In this document: positions 23,967 to 26,876 of the stretch, one piece after another
Layout: every line of letters begins with the position of its first letter
How positions within the stretch are numbered: position 1 is the stretch's first letter
Assembly: GCA_945787595.1 (NCBI GenBank)
Contig: CALZJV010000011.1
Location: 1-26,876 of the forward strand
Direction: 5' to 3'
Origin: an uncultured Desulfobacterales bacterium
GTDB lineage: Bacteria > Desulfobacterota > Desulfobacteria > Desulfobacterales > JAFDCJ01
Length of the DNA: 26,876 nucleotides
Notes under the pieces: model-generated
Seen by the model: the letters and a program-made list of their open reading frames with translations, nothing else
Databases searched by the model: none
What the model was told of the DNA's origin: nothing
Made by a program: the position numbers and the translations under genes

Positions 23967-24731
23967 TTATCTCCGGGCTTTTCTCAGACTGGTCAGGGTG
24001 AAGAGGTTGTCGGGTAGGGCAGATTTAAATGCCAGGAATTTATAGTTCAATTCGGTGTACTTATCATCCTCATCGACCTTGCGCATTCGCCAGATCTTGG
24101 GATACAGTTTACCGCCCAGGATCTGAATTTCAAGCGTGGTCATGACCTTCACCGGTTCGAGATCTTCATCATAGAATTCCTGACTGAGCCAGATGAGATC
24201 CTCTCGAATTTTAAGCTTTTGCATCCCCCAGACCACCGGAGCCTCCGGTTTGGGCATGGATTTGATCAGGTATACCGTCAGACCGCCATGGTTTTCGGTT
24301 CCGGTAATGGCGTGGGTATAATCCGTAAGCAGGCTGTCGCTTTTGGCAAGGTCGTTATTGGAAAAATCTGATCCCATCCAAGACTGGGACATCATCGACG
24401 GGGGAACTTTGATCACCCGGTTGATCTTGGGATTGTACATCCACATCTCGCGCCCTTTCTTCAGGGTACCGTTGCCCCGGTCCTTGGGGGGGGCCTCGAT
24501 ATAAAAAAGGCTGTCTTTCCGGCCCCGGGTCCAGGCCTTGATCGTCATCTTGCGTGCCCAGTCCGGCCGGTGAACGGTCATGTCAACTTCTGAAACCGAG
24601 GATTTGTCGCGCATATAATTAAAGCTGTCTTCCACTAGAGACTGGGCATCCAAGGCCTCGGCTTTAGAACCCTGCAACAGAACCAATAGCAAGACTAGCC
24701 AAAATGTTTTTGTTAACAAATTTAACATCAT
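23967..24731 (-). CDS. LolA-like outer-membrane lipoprotein-sorting family protein
   Basis: A periplasmic protein with an N-terminal signal peptide (TFWLVLLLVLLQGSKAEA) and the all-beta LolA/LppX-like fold of the lipoprotein-sorting family (PF17131-like). Landmarks are VDMTVHRPDWARKMTIKAW, FYIEAPPKDRGNGTLKKG, MWMYNPKINRVIKVPPSMM and the SWMGSDFSNNDL segment, conserved in this group. Length (254) is typical. Two ATG codons are adjacent; the second (24728) sits 6 bases from GGAG and may be the true start. A C8 run lies in the codons for APPK. With the two permeases, ATPase and barrel it suggests a dedicated carrier for a hydrophobic cargo across the periplasm. The cargo is unknown. Confidence 0.88.
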   Translation of the reverse strand: MMLNLLTKTFWLVLLLVLLQGSKAEALDAQSLVEDSFNYMRDKSSVSEVDMTVHRPDWARKMTIKAWTRGRKDSLFYIEAPPKDRGNGTLKKGREMWMYNPKINRVIKVPPSMMSQSWMGSDFSNNDLAKSDSLLTDYTHAITGTENHGGLTVYLIKSMPKPEAPVVWGMQKLKIREDLIWLSQEFYDEDLEPVKVMTTLEIQILGGKLYPKIWRMRKVDEDDKYTELNYKFLAFKSALPDNLFTLTSLRKARR

Positions 24732-24828
24732 TAACTCCGCTGCAGTTGATTGGTATTGTCGGTTGTTTGTCTGCTGACACTATCCAATTGCTATTTACCT
24801 GTGCTATCCGTTTACATTTGTGCTGCAA

Positions 24829-25443
24829 TTAATCTTCATTCGACAATCCCCTGATTACGACCTTTAAAAAGTTCCTGGCAGTAATTAAAGGATCAAATTT
24901 TTTTTCAAACCAGGCCTGAATGAAAAGGGCATCCCAGGTTCCCACTAAGGCGGCCGCGATGGATGCCGAATCGACATCCGATCGAAACTCGCCGCGTTCG
25001 ATACCGTCGCGGATTAACGCTACCACAAGTCCCCGGAATTCATTATACAGGCGGCGAAAAGCCTCTTTAAATCGATCGCGTATTTGAGAAGAAGAGGAAG
25101 CCGCCCAGAACTCAATGGTCAGGGTAAATACATCCTGGATCTCATCCCACATGCCCATGATCGAATCACTCAAAACCTCCAGACGCTGGGTCGCTGATCC
25201 GCCCAGGTGGGAAACACTGACCTTGGCCTCGGTACCGGTCTGCAGTATAAACCATTCGAACACGGCGAAAAAAAGATCCTCTTTGCTGTCAAAATATGCG
25301 TAAATGGTTCCTTTGCCGATTTCAGCTTTGACGGCAATGTCGGCCACGGATGAACCGGCATAGCCTTTTTGGGCAAAGACCCGGGCCGCCGCTTCGATGA
25401 TTCGATCTCTTTTGTCTTTTTGGGGCTGAGAATTGAGTGGCAC
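24829..25443 (-). CDS. TetR/AcrR family transcriptional regulator
   Basis: A 204-residue repressor whose first ~60 residues form the TetR DNA-binding domain: RDRIIEAAARVFAQKGYAGS, then SVADIAVKAEIGKGTIYAYF and DSKEDLFFAVFEWF, all well conserved. The remainder is a helical ligand-binding domain, with RRLYNEFRGLVVALIRDGIE and a C-terminal AALVGTWDALFIQAWF segment typical of TetR_C domains. The start is GTG, with AGGA about 9 bases upstream. It is the first gene of the operon that encodes the LolA-like protein and ABC transporter. Two operator-like copies upstream support autoregulation and control of the transport operon, probably induced by a lipophilic compound. Ligand unknown. Confidence 0.93.
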   Translation of the reverse strand: MPLNSQPQKDKRDRIIEAAARVFAQKGYAGSSVADIAVKAEIGKGTIYAYFDSKEDLFFAVFEWFILQTGTEAKVSVSHLGGSATQRLEVLSDSIMGMWDEIQDVFTLTIEFWAASSSSQIRDRFKEAFRRLYNEFRGLVVALIRDGIERGEFRSDVDSASIAAALVGTWDALFIQAWFEKKFDPLITARNFLKVVIRGLSNED

Positions 25444-25467
25444 TTCCGGCTATCCTATAAATTAGAA

Positions 25468-25480
25468 CTGAATGGTCGGT
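25468..25480 (-). promoter_or_regulatory. TetR operator candidate, proximal copy
   Basis: On the - strand this reads ACCGACCATTCAG and differs by one base from the core of the distal copy (ACCGACCAGTCAG). It lies 25 bases upstream of the GTG start, just after a TATAAA (- strand) that could be the -10 box. Binding here should block the operon promoter. Confidence 0.5.
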
Positions 25481-25535
25481 TTATAACATTTTGATATATT
25501 TATTAAATTTGAAAAATAAAAAACTAATGATTTTA

Positions 25536-25553
25536 TGACCGACCAGTCAGTCA
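25536..25553 (+). promoter_or_regulatory. TetR operator candidate, distal copy
   Basis: TGACCGACCAGTCAGTCA is an imperfect palindrome of half sites TGAC-GAC and GTC-GTCA, a shape typical of TetR-family operators. It lies about 93 bases upstream of the TetR gene and 173 bases upstream of the divergent GlmU-like gene, so it might affect both. Confidence 0.55.
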
Positions 25554-25630
25554 GAAACTAACAAGTTCTTTCTTCGATGTCAAGATGAAATATGGGTTAT
25601 GACGCCTTCAAGTTCATATCAAAATTTTAA

Positions 25631-25659
25631 TTGCCTAAGTCGCTTTTATCATATATAAA
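25631..25659 (+). promoter_or_regulatory. Promoter candidate for the GlmU-like gene
   Basis: TTGCCT (25631-25636) and TATAAA (25654-25659) are spaced by 17 bases, 67 bases upstream of the start codon. The -35 box matches consensus at four of six positions and the -10 at five. An imperfect palindrome, GTTCCTGATCGAGAAC, lies just downstream (25665-25680). Confidence 0.45.
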
Positions 25660-25725
25660 ATCTAGTTCCTGATCGAGAACAAGCAGGTCCAAAAATTTGG
25701 TTTTAAAATGATAGAAAAGGATAAT

Positions 25726-26876
25726 ATGTCAAAAGTTGAGAAACTGATTGAAAAGGGCGTTAAGATCGATCGGCCATTCAGCGTTGAGATTGGTGATGAG
25801 GTCGACATCGACCGTATCTCCGGCGATGGGGTCGTCATTTACGCCGGATGTAAAATTTTCGGCGCTGATACGCTGATTCTGCCAGGCGCAAAACTGGGTT
25901 ATGAAGCACCGGTTACGGTGGATAATTGCCAAGTCGGGCCTGATGTTGAACTTAAAGGGGGGTATTTCAATCAGGCTGTTTTTTTAGAAAAAGCCAGATT
26001 AGGTCTGGGATCTCATGTCCGGGAGGCGACCATTCTCGAAGAACAGGCCGTCATTGCCCATACTGTCGCGCTGAAACATACCATTCTTTTCCCCTTTGTC
26101 ACCCTGGGCAGTCTGATCAATTTTTGTGACTGCTTGATGGCCGGCGGCACCAGCCGAAAAAATCACAGTGAAGTCGGCAGCTCTTACATTCATTTTAATT
26201 TTACACCCAACCAGGACAAGGCGACTGCATCTTTAATCGGCGATGTACCCAGGGGCGTGATGCTGAACCGCAGACCCATATTTTTGGGAGGGCAGGGGGG
26301 ACTGGTGGGTCCGTGTCGACTGAATTTCGGTATCACCGTTGCGGCCGGTACCATTGTCCGTAAAGATGAAATCAGACAAGATCGGCTGATTTACGGCGGA
26401 GAAGGGAAGGGCGGCAGCGTTCCTTTTGCGCCGGGAAAATTCCACAGCAACAAAAAAATTATGCTAAACAACATCATCTATATCGGAAACCTGATCGCTT
26501 TGCAGCAGTGGTATCGACAGGTACGAACGCTATTTATATCAAAAAGATTTCCCGAAATCCTAATGTTGGGGCTTAATAAAAATATCCAGGCAGCCATTGA
26601 GGAACGAATCAAACGGCTCGAAGCGGTTTGCCTGAAAACGCCGGATACCGGGCATCAGAAGTCGGAGATTTACCAATGCTGGCCCGAATTGAATGATTCT
26701 TTCCATGTCCATGGGGTAAAAGAAGGGGATGCGGACCTTAGGGATAAATTCCTTGAGAGTGTTTCCAAGGGTATATCGGCAAACGGTAAAGATTACATTG
26801 CCGTCATACAGGCACTTGCCGCAGAAGATTCAGAAAACGGCGTCCGATGGCTTCAGGGGATTGTAGACGACATCAC
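25726..26876 (+). CDS. Left-handed beta-helix protein like the GlmU C-terminal domain, 3' end outside window
   Basis: The frame is open from ATG (AGG five bases upstream) to the last base, about 383 codons. The first ~240 residues are hexapeptide-like repeats (VEIGDEVDIDRI, VVIYAGCKIFGADTLILPGA, ATILEEQAVIAHTVALKHTI), the pattern of the GlmU acetyltransferase-type left-handed beta helix. NFCDCLMAGGTSRKNHSEVG and IHFNFTPNQDKATASLIGDV are conserved in relatives annotated as UDP-N-acetylglucosamine pyrophosphorylase-related. The N-terminal uridylyltransferase domain of true GlmU is missing. The C-terminal part (KKIMLNNIIYIGNLIALQQW onward) is helical and of unknown role. It may act on sugar nucleotides, but the active site was not identified. 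It diverges from the TetR gene, with 282 bases between. A shorter in-frame ATG alternative at 25708 is less well placed. Confidence 0.8.
   Translation, partial: MSKVEKLIEKGVKIDRPFSVEIGDEVDIDRISGDGVVIYAGCKIFGADTLILPGAKLGYEAPVTVDNCQVGPDVELKGGYFNQAVFLEKARLGLGSHVREATILEEQAVIAHTVALKHTILFPFVTLGSLINFCDCLMAGGTSRKNHSEVGSSYIHFNFTPNQDKATASLIGDVPRGVMLNRRPIFLGGQGGLVGPCRLNFGITVAAGTIVRKDEIRQDRLIYGGEGKGGSVPFAPGKFHSNKKIMLNNIIYIGNLIALQQWYRQVRTLFISKRFPEILMLGLNKNIQAAIEERIKRLEAVCLKTPDTGHQKSEIYQCWPELNDSFHVHGVKEGDADLRDKFLESVSKGISANGKDYIAVIQALAAEDSENGVRWLQGIVDDI

Overview
The window looks like a stretch of chromosome from a Gram-negative bacterium, most likely an anaerobic Desulfobacterota (deltaproteobacterial) lineage. 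The assignment rests on style, not on a marker gene: an outer-membrane barrel and LolA-like protein, a winged-helix/degenerate-nucleotidyltransferase regulator heading a glycan operon, and intergenic spacers filled with short palindromes and simple repeats. No rRNA, tRNA, CRISPR array or intact transposase was seen.

Region 1 (about 1-5.7 kb, + strand) holds the 3' end of a membrane-anchored TPR protein, an orphan type IV pilin-like protein, a polyprenyl-phosphate-type family 2 glycosyltransferase with a near-perfect sigma-70 promoter, a 383-base gene-free spacer with nested inverted repeats, galE, and a GT4 glycosyltransferase coupled to galE by a TAATG overlap.

Region 2 (18.2 down to 5.7 kb, - strand) is one long, tightly packed operon for a surface polysaccharide. 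It starts with a wHTH/dead-MNT regulator that has a clear promoter and a palindromic operator candidate. It continues with a Wzx-type flippase, a DUF268 methyltransferase, a methyltransferase-like protein with a C9 tract, an FkbM methyltransferase, a zinc-ribbon protein weakly resembling GT61, a 5'-truncated GT2 remnant, a GT-A (HlpA-like) transferase, a sulfotransferase, a methyltransferase, GT4, GT2, GT4 and a final methyltransferase. The middle of this operon is visibly richer in A+T than the flanks. The gene set predicts a methylated, sulfated glycan that is flipped across the inner membrane; no polymerase or priming transferase is visible here. Regions 1 and 2 converge at about 5.7 kb.

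Region 3 (18.2-18.8 kb) is a decayed spacer. It contains a 25-base AT-rich palindrome, a diverged inverted-repeat pair, and a 5'-truncated relic of a MazF/PemK-type toxin on the - strand.

Region 4 (25.4 down to 18.8 kb, - strand) is an envelope transport operon: TetR regulator, LolA-like periplasmic protein, two FtsX/LolC-type permeases, a LolD/MacB-type ATPase and an outer-membrane barrel. Two matching operator-like sites lie upstream of the TetR gene. The gaps inside this operon carry REP-like hairpins and simple repeats. Region 5 (25.7 kb to the end, + strand) is a divergent gene for a left-handed beta-helix (GlmU-C-terminus-like) protein, cut by the window edge.
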